Of a DNA stretch of 58,649 nucleotides, positions 32,908 to 44,100 are shown one piece after another (the stretch's first letter is position 1; each line of letters opens with the position of its first letter). Source of the stretch: Parasitella parasitica. Its lineage: Eukaryota; Mucoromycota; Mucoromycetes; Mucorales; Mucoraceae. The notes beneath the pieces are model-generated. The model did no database searches and had not been told where the DNA came from. It saw only the letters and a list, made by a program, of their open reading frames with translations. The translations under genes were made by a program, and so were the position numbers. The DNA lies in contig MU619269.1 in assembly GCA_025201805.1 (NCBI GenBank), positions 1,964-60,612 on the forward strand, given 5' to 3'.

Positions 32908-33992
32908 TTATTTACGAGCTTTTTGTCTAGAAAACAAAACCAAATATTAGTCTAACAATAAAGAAATTCGATGCTATCCCTACCTTGCTTCTTTATCTTC
33001 TTCCAACACCTTTTTGATCATTTCGTCGATCTCAATGACTTTGATGATAGCAATCTGTGAGCATCTCAGTACTTGATCCATTTCTAAAGGTATACCGCCT
33101 GCTTTTGATAACGCACAAATTTCCTTGTGTATATTCATTGTAATTGTCATATCGCCTTCTTTTGCTTGTTCCTCAAGGTAATTGGGATCCACCACCAACA
33201 ACTCCCTGTTCAAATGACATTAATACAAATGCTACTTACTGATGTTTAGAATTGTGAAATGCATACCCTTTGTCATAAAACGAAAATGTGATACAGATTG
33301 GTATATGGTGAATACTTAAGGGGACTGGGTTCCTTTGATCAACAGGATGCTACACGAATATACGTATCTTAGAATAAATCAACTGCAATGATCGGTAAGA
33401 CTTACAATGGTAACTTCCTCACCAGACACTGTGACATCTGGACGTCTAAAATGTAATAGGGCTGTGATAGCTGCTATAGAAGCACAATCAACGAGATTGC
33501 CATCATGGTCAAGGAATAAAAGATCCACACGAATCTGCCATACTTTCTCGCCTGCTACAATACAAAGCCCTTCTGTATCGATGGCTCTGCTTCTTCGCAG
33601 CGCTTTTTCCACAATTCTGCTAATCAGGACCTCTTCTTCTGAGCGACTAACGGGAATACAACGAATAATTAGTATTATGACAGGCGTTGGATTTTGTTAA
33701 TACATTACGACCCAGATTCAAAAAATGGTGCAGCCATGGGAGATATTTCGGTGTTGATCAATAGCTGCCCTTCGGTGGGTTTATCTGGAACTGGTCTCAC
33801 AACTTCTGCAGAAACGTTTGCTGCAACCCGAGTTCTACCAAGCTGGACTTCGACATAGCCATAATCAGAGCTTAACTTGATGTCGATGGAGCGCATGTCA
33901 TACACCTCACGGCCATCCACACGTCTACCTTGCTTGAGAGCCTCCAAAAGGAAATTGATTTCGTTTACGCTTGGAACCACCTCTTTTACCAT
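32908..33992 (-). CDS. RRP45: Exosome complex RNase PH-like subunit RRP45
   Basis: Ring subunit of the nuclear/cytoplasmic RNA exosome (human EXOSC9), catalytically inert, for RNA decay and rRNA processing. Five exons: 33992-33712, 33646-33406, 33349-33267, 33205-32984 and 32926-32908, giving 281 aa. Signatures: INFLLEALKQGRRVDGREVY, LGRTRVAANVS, AIDTEGLCIVAGEKVWQIRV, CASIAAITALLHFRRPDV, NPVPLSIHHIPICITFSFY and DQVLRCSQIA. The last exon has only 19 nt and adds QKARK. The first intron donor is the weak GTCGTA. A run of about 18 A on the plus strand (34018-34036) lies in its leader. It is head to head with the gene at 34181 (188 bp). Confidence 0.93.
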
Positions 33993-34180
33993 TGTAATTG
34001 GTTGTTTAGTACCAGTAAAAAAAAAAAAAAAAAAAAGAATTGGAGAAAGGCTTTTGCTTTTGGAAGAAGAGCAAGTGGAGTCACTGTTTAGAGTCACATC
34101 GATTGTCTGGATAGGTTCTCATGTACTGTTCTACGCCATATGCCCTTCTTTGATTCTACATCTGCTTAGACATTAACACC

Positions 34181-34807
34181 ATGGCCAACACAAACCACTC
34201 TTCTGAGCTCCTGGATGTGAGCGGCAAAAATAAAACACACAGTAAGCTTTGATCAGCATGTGTCTTCTCGCATTTAACATACTACATTAATAGAATATTT
34301 GGTTAATGCCAACAATAAAGATGCCAATGAAAGCAAAGCTGACATATCTTCTATATCGTCTATATCGTCTATATTTCCTAGTTCAGACAAGAAAACGTTT
34401 CCAGTTGAGACGAGCGATAGTATGCCACTCTTTCTTACAAAGCCTTGGCTAAAAACACTTGTATTAACCCTCACTTAAGTTTTATCCAGAGTACAAGCTT
34501 TTTTGCCTCAATTGAAAACTGCAAACGAATGTCTTGAAAACAAAGATCTTTCTGAACTAGACATCGAAAATGTCAATGATGAAGATGGCCAATATATTGA
34601 AATGGTAATGAGAACCAGCTGTCTTGTATGATATCCACTAACTCTGTAAATCAGAATCTTGGGTTGGGTGTTTATGGAGAAAAAAAATCTGAACAATCTG
34701 ACAGTGACGACCAAGACGAGAACAGCGATAATGAAAAGTTGATTATACCTAATGGAACATCTGCTGGTAAACCAGAAAAGCCTTTAATTGAAGTTATTGA
34801 AAAATAA
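34181..34807 (+). CDS. NOPCHAP1-like protein (DUF4598; box C/D snoRNP assembly)
   Basis: Four exons, approximately 34181-34241, 34294-34419, 34492-34604 and 34655-34807, giving about 150 aa. The diagnostic block is QAFLPQLKTANECL, followed by DLSELDIENVNDEDGQYIEM and NLGLGV, matching the DUF4598 core of human NOPCHAP1 (C12orf45), a chaperone adaptor linking NOP58 to R2TP during box C/D snoRNP assembly. The tail is acidic and Ser-rich (SEQSDSDDQDENSDNEK). The second acceptor is ambiguous by two bases (34490 or 34492); the chosen one keeps frame. It shares a 188-bp divergent promoter with RRP45. Confidence 0.72.
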
Positions 34808-35481
34808 ATTCAAGCTTGGAAAGCTCTGTCGTGCTTTATTTCGTTGTCTACTTTGTAGTCGTGCAATCTCTAATATCTTTGCAAACTATTAAGCGATAAA
34901 GACACAAACTTCAGTTAAAATCTTCAAGAGTAAGATTTAGAAATCGCTATTATAAAAAGGTATTTTTAAAGCTTAGTAATTTATACGGTTTGATGCAACA
35001 TTTAAGGGCTTACAAAAAATACTTCGTCTAAATATCTAACTTATTAATTTTTTGAGATATGATTAAGCAATGAAAATTTGGGATGTGGGCAAGTTGCAAT
35101 GGAAACATATTTCTGAGCTTGAATTTACCACTGCAAATACAGCCCTTTAGCAGTGAAGCACCTATTTCAATTGAGGAGCAAAGCATAAACTCCAAAAGCA
35201 ATCTGGTTATGTCGTGATATGAATCAATAGCCAAGATGCTGTAAAATATGACTTCAAAAGCTATTTTTATGAAGCTTTATGTTTTGGTCAAAATAAATGC
35301 CACCTAATCATGACCATCACCTTTTCCCCCGCTTAAAAGTATAATCTACAATCTGTAATATCTTTACAAACTATTTAGCAATAGAGACACAACCTTCAGC
35401 CAAAATCTTTTTTTTTTTGCATTATTCTATAACATATCCGAGTTTTATGCATCTCTGACGATTTTTCAGATTTTGCTATGT

Positions 35482-35568
35482 TTCGACCCCAAACCTCATG
35501 TTCGATTTTTAGTTTTCGACTTTGGGTCAACCTTCAGGGTCATTTTTTGGTACGGATTTGGGGTCCAA
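35482..35568 (+). repeat. Inverted repeat inside repeat copy (left)
   Basis: Arms TTCGACCCCAAA (35482-35493) and TTTGGGGTCCAA (35557-35568) are inverted with one mismatch. An extra internal TTTGGGTC (35521-35528) suggests the left arm partner was duplicated in this copy. Confidence 0.6.
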
Positions 35569-36243
35569 GCCAAATATACATCCAAGGACTGGTACGCTAA
35601 CTGTACCTCACTACAACTTTCGATTCTTGATATCTATCTTTGCTGTCGAGATATTGCCCAAACCAGATTTTGCAGATTTTGCAGATTTTACAGTACATGT
35701 TCCTATAACAAGTACCATATTTTGCAACTAAACCAAGTTCAAGTTCCTAATTAAAGTAATGAAGCACATTTTGGTACACCTACTGGTATTAAGTATGTCT
35801 TGGTAAATCTTGAATTCGACAAGCTAGAGTCAATTTTGCCTTTTTACTTTAAATTTTGTCCGCCTATTTCTCAACAAACTACTAAGACACTTTGGTCTGA
35901 GCAATTACTAAAATATGTTTGAAACTTGGTTTTCTACTAGTTGTATTAGTTTTAGATAGATATGTCGAAAAAAATATTTTTTCATATGTTTTTAGCAGAG
36001 GCTTCATTTATTTTCACAAATTTCAGAGCAATAAATAGTATTTAAAGATACATGATATACCAATACTAAAATAAAGCTACAAAATAGCTATGGAATGGTT
36101 TTTATTTGGTTAAAAAATGTCAATTTTCGAGCGAGATAATGACGAAAAACAGTATGGTTTTTTACCCTTTTGAATGGCTTCATTTTGGCCCTCTAAGTAT
36201 AGGGCCCGAAAATCGTAGATTCATTTTGGTCGAGACAAGATTT

Positions 36244-36543
36244 NNNNNNNNNNNNNNNNNNNNNNNNNNNNNNNNNNNNNNNNNNNNNNNNNNNNNNNNN
36301 NNNNNNNNNNNNNNNNNNNNNNNNNNNNNNNNNNNNNNNNNNNNNNNNNNNNNNNNNNNNNNNNNNNNNNNNNNNNNNNNNNNNNNNNNNNNNNNNNNNN
36401 NNNNNNNNNNNNNNNNNNNNNNNNNNNNNNNNNNNNNNNNNNNNNNNNNNNNNNNNNNNNNNNNNNNNNNNNNNNNNNNNNNNNNNNNNNNNNNNNNNNN
36501 NNNNNNNNNNNNNNNNNNNNNNNNNNNNNNNNNNNNNNNNNNN
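36244..36543. other. Assembly gap, 300 N
   Basis: Exactly 300 undetermined bases, a conventional scaffold gap; the true length is unknown. Nothing can be read across it. Confidence 0.98.
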
Positions 36544-36911
36544 ATGCTGAGATTCAATCTACAGCTTATTTTTTCGCTGTAAATGAGGGCACCAACTATT
36601 TTCAATTGAAGAGCAAAGCATGATTCTACTAGGTAATTTGGGTATGTCTTAACATGAGTTGATAGCTGAGGTATTGTATAATACGGGCTCAAAAACCATT
36701 TTTGTATACCTTCATTTTGGATGAAGTAATTATCCCCAAATCTGAAATATTACCTCTTTTCCCGCTTAAAGGCTTAATTTGCAATCTCTAATAACTTAAG
36801 AAACTATTAAGCAATAAAGCTATAACCTTTAGCTAAAATCTTTTTTTCCCACTATTATACAGCATATCCAAGTCTCATGAATCTCTGACCATGTTTCAAA
36901 TTTTTCTATGT

Positions 36912-36965
36912 TTGGACCCCAAACCTCAGACTGGATCAATTTTTAGGTACGGATTTGGGGTCCAA
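36912..36965 (+). repeat. Inverted repeat inside repeat copy (right)
   Basis: Arms TTGGACCCCAAA (36912-36923) and TTTGGGGTCCAA (36954-36965) are perfect 12-bp inverted repeats separated by 30 bases, able to form a hairpin. The same pair is present, with one mismatch, at 35482-35568. Confidence 0.75.
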
Positions 36966-37300
36966 GCAAAGAATCATCCTAATACTAGCACACCAACTGT
37001 ATTTTACCGCGTTTTCCAATTCTCAATGTCTATCTTTGTTGTGGAGATATTGACAAACAAGATTCTGCCAATAATTTTACAGCACAAAATCCTATAACAA
37101 GTACCAAACTTCTCAAGTAAACGATACATGAGCCAACACATCTGCTGGTAGCAAGAATGTCATAACCAAGTTTTGTATCAAAAGACAGAGCTTGTTGAAC
37201 ACTTTTACAATGAGCTTTTTTACTCTATTTCTTCAACAAACCGTTAAACGATAGAAAAACATGAAGCCGCATTATATACCAATTGACATCCCAACATATA

Positions 37301-38149
37301 CGCACGTACAAACGAAGGGTTAGATTCTCATGATGAACTTTAGGCTAAAGTGTATGCATGTTAATTAAGCGAAGCAAGGCAGTTGTGAAGAACATCTTTA
37401 CATCGGACTGATCCGCGTCTCAAGGGATGACATGAATTTAAATATACTTGACTTGGTATAAATATCCAATTGCATTAAATCGAATATATTATTTGAAACG
37501 TACTACGACAAAAAAAAACTCGGTTTATCCAAAATAGTGTTACTTGTTTAATAATTCAAAAAATGTCAAAATAAAAAAAAAAAGTGTACCATACCTTGAT
37601 TCGACAGATGAGGAAGCACAGTAAACAAGAATTTGACATAGATCTGCATTTACAAGATAACAAAGCTTATATCAAGGATGTGCCCACATCTCAGCAAGAA
37701 AAAGAACTTAAAATGACGGAACAGTGTAGATATCTGCCATGATTTTATATTACTGCCTATATTAACATTTGTGTTGATTTTAAATTTGTGCGACACCTGC
37801 CTTTCAAACAGGTGAAGTTGGGCGGATATAGTTGATCCGTGCTAAATTACACAGAGATTGTACCTTTAAGAATAAAATATCACTCTTCAATACCGAGCAC
37901 TATCAAAACTCATACTTTTTATTTTAAGTTTGTTCATGATTTTCTTTTTGCTCCCTTTTTCTTATTTTTTACAACGATATCCGACACCGCGTCTTCGTTC
38001 TCTCTTTCTTTGTTTCTCTCTTTCTCACTTTTGGTCTACCCCCCCTTTTTTTAGCATTTAATTTTTTTGAAAAAGAAAAGGGCCTCTCTTTTTTTTTTAA
38101 GATTACTTTCTTTCTTCTCTTTTATCAAATCGTCTTGAGACTTTGAAAA
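37301..38149 (+). promoter_or_regulatory. Upstream region of the neurofibromin-type gene
   Basis: The 5' half has no gene. From about 37960 to 38130 it is a long CT-rich leader (CTCTCTTTCTTTG and TTTCTCTCTTTCTCAC blocks), ending just before the ATG at 38150. No TATA is obvious. Confidence 0.45.
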
Positions 38150-41100
38150 ATGAAAACCAGTGCAAAGCTCATAGGTAACTTGGTTCACCGAGTTTCTGTT
38201 CGAGTAAGTGGTCTGAATCAGAGAAGATAATCATGTCTGTATCCCGTATGAAAACTTATTCTTTGTCAAGTTACCATATAAAAGTGGCAGGAAGATCGAA
38301 GTTGTTGAGCAAGATCCCATTGTCAAGCAAACAGGTATTATATAGCTCATCATGAACCTCGGGGCATGAATTAAACTGTGTGCTTTTCGACATTTAGTTG
38401 CGGCAATTATCGAATTGTCAAAATACAAGTTATCCATTGTTGCAAACACATTGGGTTATGTCTTGGAAAGTGTGTCAAAGGTAGTAATAGCAAAGATACG
38501 CTGTGTCATTTATGCTAATCATTAAGCAGACCCATCAAATTTACGAAAAAAATGTCCCAATCGAAATCATGCAATCGAAATTGTTTGTTCTTCGGCTTTT
38601 GTCTGCATGCATGCAGCACCATTGGCAGTATTGTCGAGATCTTGAAAAGGAGAAGAATAAAGACACACCAATAAGTGAACTAGATGTTACACTGCCACCA
38701 TTAGACGCAGCATTAGTCACGTTCATGCTGGTATTGATGAGTAGATATATCACCCAATTTCATCTGATCGAAGAATCGTCTAATCAGGAACAAAATAATA
38801 CGCCAATATCCTTTGTTGACTTTAATGAAAGCGAATGCGGATACAGTTACGAGCAGATCAAGCTTAGTTTAATTACCGACATCTACAAAGCATCCTCGCG
38901 AATTCTATACTACATCAGTGCGAGCAATTGGGATGTCTGCTATGCTAAAATCAAAAATGCTGTGCTCAGTTTGGATTCGATCAACGGAACTGCAGACAAA
39001 ATTCCTCCTGAAATTCGAATGCTTGAATGCAGTTGTTTGACAAGAGAAAGATTACATACTCTATTTTCAGGTACATCAATGTTGCAAGTTCGTAAAGTCA
39101 TTATAACTAACTGCTTGGGGGGATAGAATTGAGCCCATGCTTTCTCCACATGAGACAAGACGGCAAACTACTATTCTCCAAGATGATGAGAAAAGCCATT
39201 TGGAAATGGATAGAGAAGTACCCTTCGCAATTTACAGAAATGTGTACCAGCACCACACGTTTACTTTCTGGATCAGAAGTGCTTTTTGACATGTGTGCGT
39301 CTACAGCTGACAACTCGACGAAAAAAGCAGTGCTTTGGCCATTGCAAGCAATTTTGTTAGTGTTATCCCCTGGGCTTTTGCTGCAGGCGTTTCATGATTC
39401 ACCCCCCATACATAACCGACGAGCCAATTTTCTAGCGCTGCTAAAGCAATCACTCCAAACAACGAGGAACGTGGATATTGCTGCTGCGTGTTATGTCGAC
39501 CTGATCAAAGCTGCAACTTATTTACCTCCCAGCGACGAGTGTGTGCTGAGATCGATTGCTGCAGATATTCAAACCGATCTAAAAGCAAAGGTGTGGGATT
39601 TCACAAAGCCTTCACCAGAATCAACGTTTGCCACATTTGGTTACACCATCGATCAGCAAATACTCACCACCAACTTCTTATTATCTCGCATACGCCTTCA
39701 TCCTGAAGACACGCTTTTGAACATCATCCCTTCATGCACCGAGGAAACTGTGCCGATATTATTTAAATTGGCCCTTGTAAAAACTTGCCTTGCAATTGTG
39801 ATGGACGAAAACCACCTTGCTTGGAATCCTACGATCTCATCCCTTTACGACGGATTATGTGCTCCATTAAGAAAGCTATTTTTGCAGACAATACACATGG
39901 ATCTGAACAGCTCGCCCAGTAGCAAGAAAAAGGAAACGCACAGTAACCATAACAACCGTGTTGAATTGCTGCTGGATATGCTCAGATTATATAGACTGGA
40001 CACAACATTGGCTATATTCGGTAATGAATCAAATCGTGTTGACGAAATCAGTGCATGTATGGTTGGTTTGGGCAGACTATTTCAACATCCAGTACAGCGA
40101 ATTAGACAGGGCGCATTAGAATTGCTAGTAAAGCTCCATCAGGCAGACATCATCAAGGACTGGGGTCCACCAGGCCAGCTTATCGTCAGTTTCTGGAAGG
40201 TATCTTCCCCTGTCGTTCTCGTCCTAGCAAGACAGATAATAGAAATCAAGTCCAATGACGATAACCTCAAGTCATCGCTACAATTGTTGATAAAGCTCCT
40301 TAAATCCAGAAACATATTTCTCAAAAGCAATCAAGTAAGTGGCATCAAAGCGCATCTGTAACAAGCACTTATATCGTCGCATTAGGATTTGTTAGCTCCT
40401 GAGTACGCTAATATGCGCGAAAGACTGCAGGCATCTGTCGCGCTTGAAATCGCGCTATTAGTTTCCTTGTGCTCTGCCAACAAGGAAGTTTGTGATGACG
40501 CATCTCAGTGTATTGGTCTGTTGTGCAAAGAAGTAAAAATGGTTGGCTTCGATGAAGGTGGTGAGGTGAGGGCGTTGACAATTGCATGCAATCTCAGCTT
40601 ATACGAGGAACTGTCTGCAGACGACTCCAAGTTTATAGGGCGCAAAGCGCAACAGAAGCGTATCAGAAAGTATCTGCAGATGCTGCCTCAGCATACTCCT
40701 GGTAATATGGCTGCATGGGAAGAAGCCTGGAAGCGCTGGAAGCAATTGACACTTTTAATGAGTCGAGTCTCAGATGATAAAGCTGATGATAGCTCTATTG
40801 ATACATCCAACAGCTCTCTGAGCAATGTCTCACTCAACTCCCCATCAACCATGACCATACCTTCCAACAACAGTAGTCCAAATGTCAATTCCAATGGCAA
40901 CTTGAAGAAACTGCCTTTACCTCGCAATGGTGGAGGCAATCCAGAAAAGACGAGAAGTATGAATACCCCATCGTCCGCTTTGATGAACAATTCTGTGAAA
41001 TCGCAGCAGAGCCTGGACATGTATGAAGACAGAGCCAGCGAATGGCAGAATTTTACAGGTTTTTTGGCAGCATTAGGCGGTTGCTGCTTGGATGAAAGTG

Positions 41101-44100
41101 TCTCTGTATCGTCAGCCATGGAACAACAGCAATCTCGCAGAATATCTTCATCAAATCAACCTATCATCATGGTAGACCGGTTTATCAGCGAGATGACAGA
41201 AATGCTTGTATCAGAAAATGTGTATATCTCTGAAGGCATTAAGGACACGCTCGGTAATGATCTTTCGCCTGCATTGTACATGATTCTTTTCCAGCATCTG
41301 GAGGCGTACATGAGCAAATGCTTTGATGCTAATGGGGACGCTATCCGCAGCCCACGAAACAAGTTATTTGTGGAACAGGCTGTAATTGTGCTTCGACTAA
41401 TCTTGGACCGACTTGTCAACTCCAGCGATTGCTTGCTGAATATCGATTTCAGTACACTGATTCACCAATTTGCCGATTACCTGAATCGACTTCCAAACAC
41501 TTACGTTACGTTACGTATCAAGATTAAAATGTGTCTGTTAGTTGAAGCAATCATACAGAAGAGGGCGAGAATTGTCATCAGGGGCGAGATGCGATTAAGA
41601 AATAGACTTTTGGAGATCTGCATAGAATGGACAAGCGGTATCGCATCAGTAAGTCCTAATAATCACTCGCGAAGTTTGCAAGAGATGTAATTCGTCTATA
41701 TTTTAGTTGCGAAAGCCAGTTGAAACAGGCCAGCAAATCGATCGACTTCAAAAAGACTTGGATCAGGTGTGTTTAAAGGCAATAGTGAGCCTACTTCAGC
41801 AGCTGCCTTTACAACCGCCAGAAGCTGTCAGACCTGCCGACATTGGGCAGATCAAGAGCAAATTATTTCTAAAATACTTTAGCTTTTTCCGCAAGCTATT
41901 GGACAAGTACAAGCAAACTGAAAACGATGCTCACATTGTGAGTAAGCTTGGAATACACTCCTCTACAAATTTATCGAATGGCCACCTTACTCAGCCAATA
42001 AAAGGGTTAAATGGTGCTGCTGCAGCTAACGACAATTTTCAAGATTTTAGTCAAATGAAAGAGCTAACCATATTGGCCATGTCGCATATGTTGAGTGCAA
42101 ATGTTGATGCAGGGCTCAAATACTCCTTATCGATGGGTTATGATGACGATCAGGAAACGAGAATGGCATTTATGCAGGTGCTTACAAACATCCTAAATCA
42201 AGGCACAGAATTTGAGACTCTAGCAGAGAGTGTCATGACAGATCGATATGAAAAATTGATTGATGTAAGTCGTCTCAACCCAATTTGGAGAGTGCGCATT
42301 TACTAACAAAGCTTGCAGATGCTTGTAGATGCCGACATGGATATTGTAATGTCATTGTGTGAAGTTTGCCCTTCCGCAGACACAACTGGCGTTGCCGAGA
42401 TATTATTGATCTGCTTTGAGTCTCGCTCAAAAGTGGTGCCATTGCTGAAAGCTGTAGTTCAGAAGGAGATCTCATTGACAGGTATATATATTACGTACGC
42501 CGTATTGATTTAGCCAGATATCAACTGAAATGGACTACATAACTTTTAGAACAAGAGGCCACCTTATTTAGAGGTACGACCATGGCTACACGTATACTTT
42601 CTATTTTTGCAAAGTCATCGTGCTTTGACTATATTCGTATTACACTACAACCTGCTTTGGAACAAATCAATGCCCTGCCTGAAGATCAGCTTACTTGGGA
42701 ACTTGATCCGCAAACAGTCGGCTCTATGGATGAAGTAGCGAGAAACAAACGAAATGTGATACACGCTACTGAAGTTTTGTTGAATGCCATCTGCTCATCG
42801 GTGGATAACGCTCCACAGTAAGTTGTTGTATGTATTAGCTGATTACCTTATTTCTGATCCATCATATTTTAGTGAATTCCGTCAAGAGTTGTCGTTAATC
42901 AGTGAAGCTGTGGGTGCTCGTTTCCCTGAGGCTAAATCGACAGCAGTAGGCGGTTTTGTGTTTCTTCGATTATTTGGCCCTGCCATTTTGACTCCTGAAA
43001 ATGCTGGTTTTGCAAAACATGTCTTGCCAAAAAGCCCCAATGTTCGCAAAATTCTGCTGCAAGCAACTCGAGTGATGCAGAATTTAGCCAACAACGTTCT
43101 CTTTGGATCTAAAGAAACACATATGATTGTGCTGAACGATTTCTTAACAAGCAACATATACAGGGTGACACATTTCTTGAGATCAATCTCTACATTACAG
43201 CTTGGTAACATAAACCACATTGGAGGTTCGGTTTATATGGATCAATATGGATACATTCGACTTCACAAGTATCTCTCGGATAACTTGGAGCGCATGTCTA
43301 GGCAACTGACTGGCCGCAGAGTGTCAAAGGGATCTGCCTCGGATACGCAATCTTTATTAGGGTGGAAGAAGACGCTCGATAAGCTATCGAATCTGCTCGC
43401 ACAGCTAGGGAGACCATCAGAGGTACCAAATACAGAGTTAATGTATGCTCGGAACTATGCTGTCACAAACAGCAATCACTACTTTAGCGAATTCATGCGT
43501 AGAAATGCGTATCGTGATCTCTCTGTCATTAGTGCACAGAATGTGTTTTATCTCGGTGGCGCATCGAAAGGTGGACGTCCAGTCTTTTATCTCGTATCTC
43601 GTTTAGTTGATGTTGATGAAATGGATTTCGAGCTGTTGGTGTACTACATGCTACGTGTAAGTGCCCCCTTTTTCATAGGGTCAGTACAGCACAACTAAAT
43701 TTTCTTTAGGTAATGGAGCCTTATTTGAACAATCCATACGAAATTTTATTCGACGTAACAGAGTTTAACCCTACAAGAGCTATTCCAGTCCATTGGCTAT
43801 CAAAATTCTTTCAACTTATTTTCAGTGAAATTAATGATTATCTTGTGTCAATTCACATGTATAATCCAAATACATTTTTACAGCGCCATTTCCGTGAATT
43901 ACCTAGAGGCCTTGTGAACAAGCTTATAAAGAGGGTCCATTTCTATTCAAATTTAGTTGAATTGAATGAATCTATTGCAACATCTATGGTGAAACTGCCT
44001 AAAGAAACTCGTAAGTGTGCATGTGGGAGCCTTGTTTTACAACCCAGTGCCTCAATCAAGTCTTTTTTTACAGTTGATCTAGAAAAAGAGTCGAGTGTTA

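Larger units (their letters stand above)
34808..37300. repeat. Diverged direct-repeat block flanking the assembly gap
   Basis: The same sequence family recurs: a unit around GCAATCTCTAATATCTTTGC then AAACTATTAAGC appears at about 34863, 35347 and 36781. A second unit with TTTCAATTGAGGAGCAAAGC appears at about 35166 and 36599. Order is conserved (offset about 1.43 kb between the second and third copies), and homology continues to about 35870 and 37250 respectively. Copies are perhaps 75-80% alike by eye and no intact ORF is present. The 300-N gap sits inside, probably because the repeat broke assembly. Transposon type unknown; LTR, satellite and non-autonomous DNA element all remain possible. 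Confidence 0.7.

Noticed and set aside
34018-34036. Poly-A run as a retroposed 3' end
   Set aside because: It lies in the leader of RRP45 between two intact divergent genes, with no target-site duplication or retroposed body visible; simple homopolymer is enough.
36106-36692. ORFs of 158 and 170 codons across the gap
   Set aside because: Mostly composed of N; artefacts of translating the 300-N gap.
40688-41119. 143-codon minus-strand ORF
   Set aside because: Antisense of the Ser/Asn-rich linker exon of the neurofibromin-type gene.
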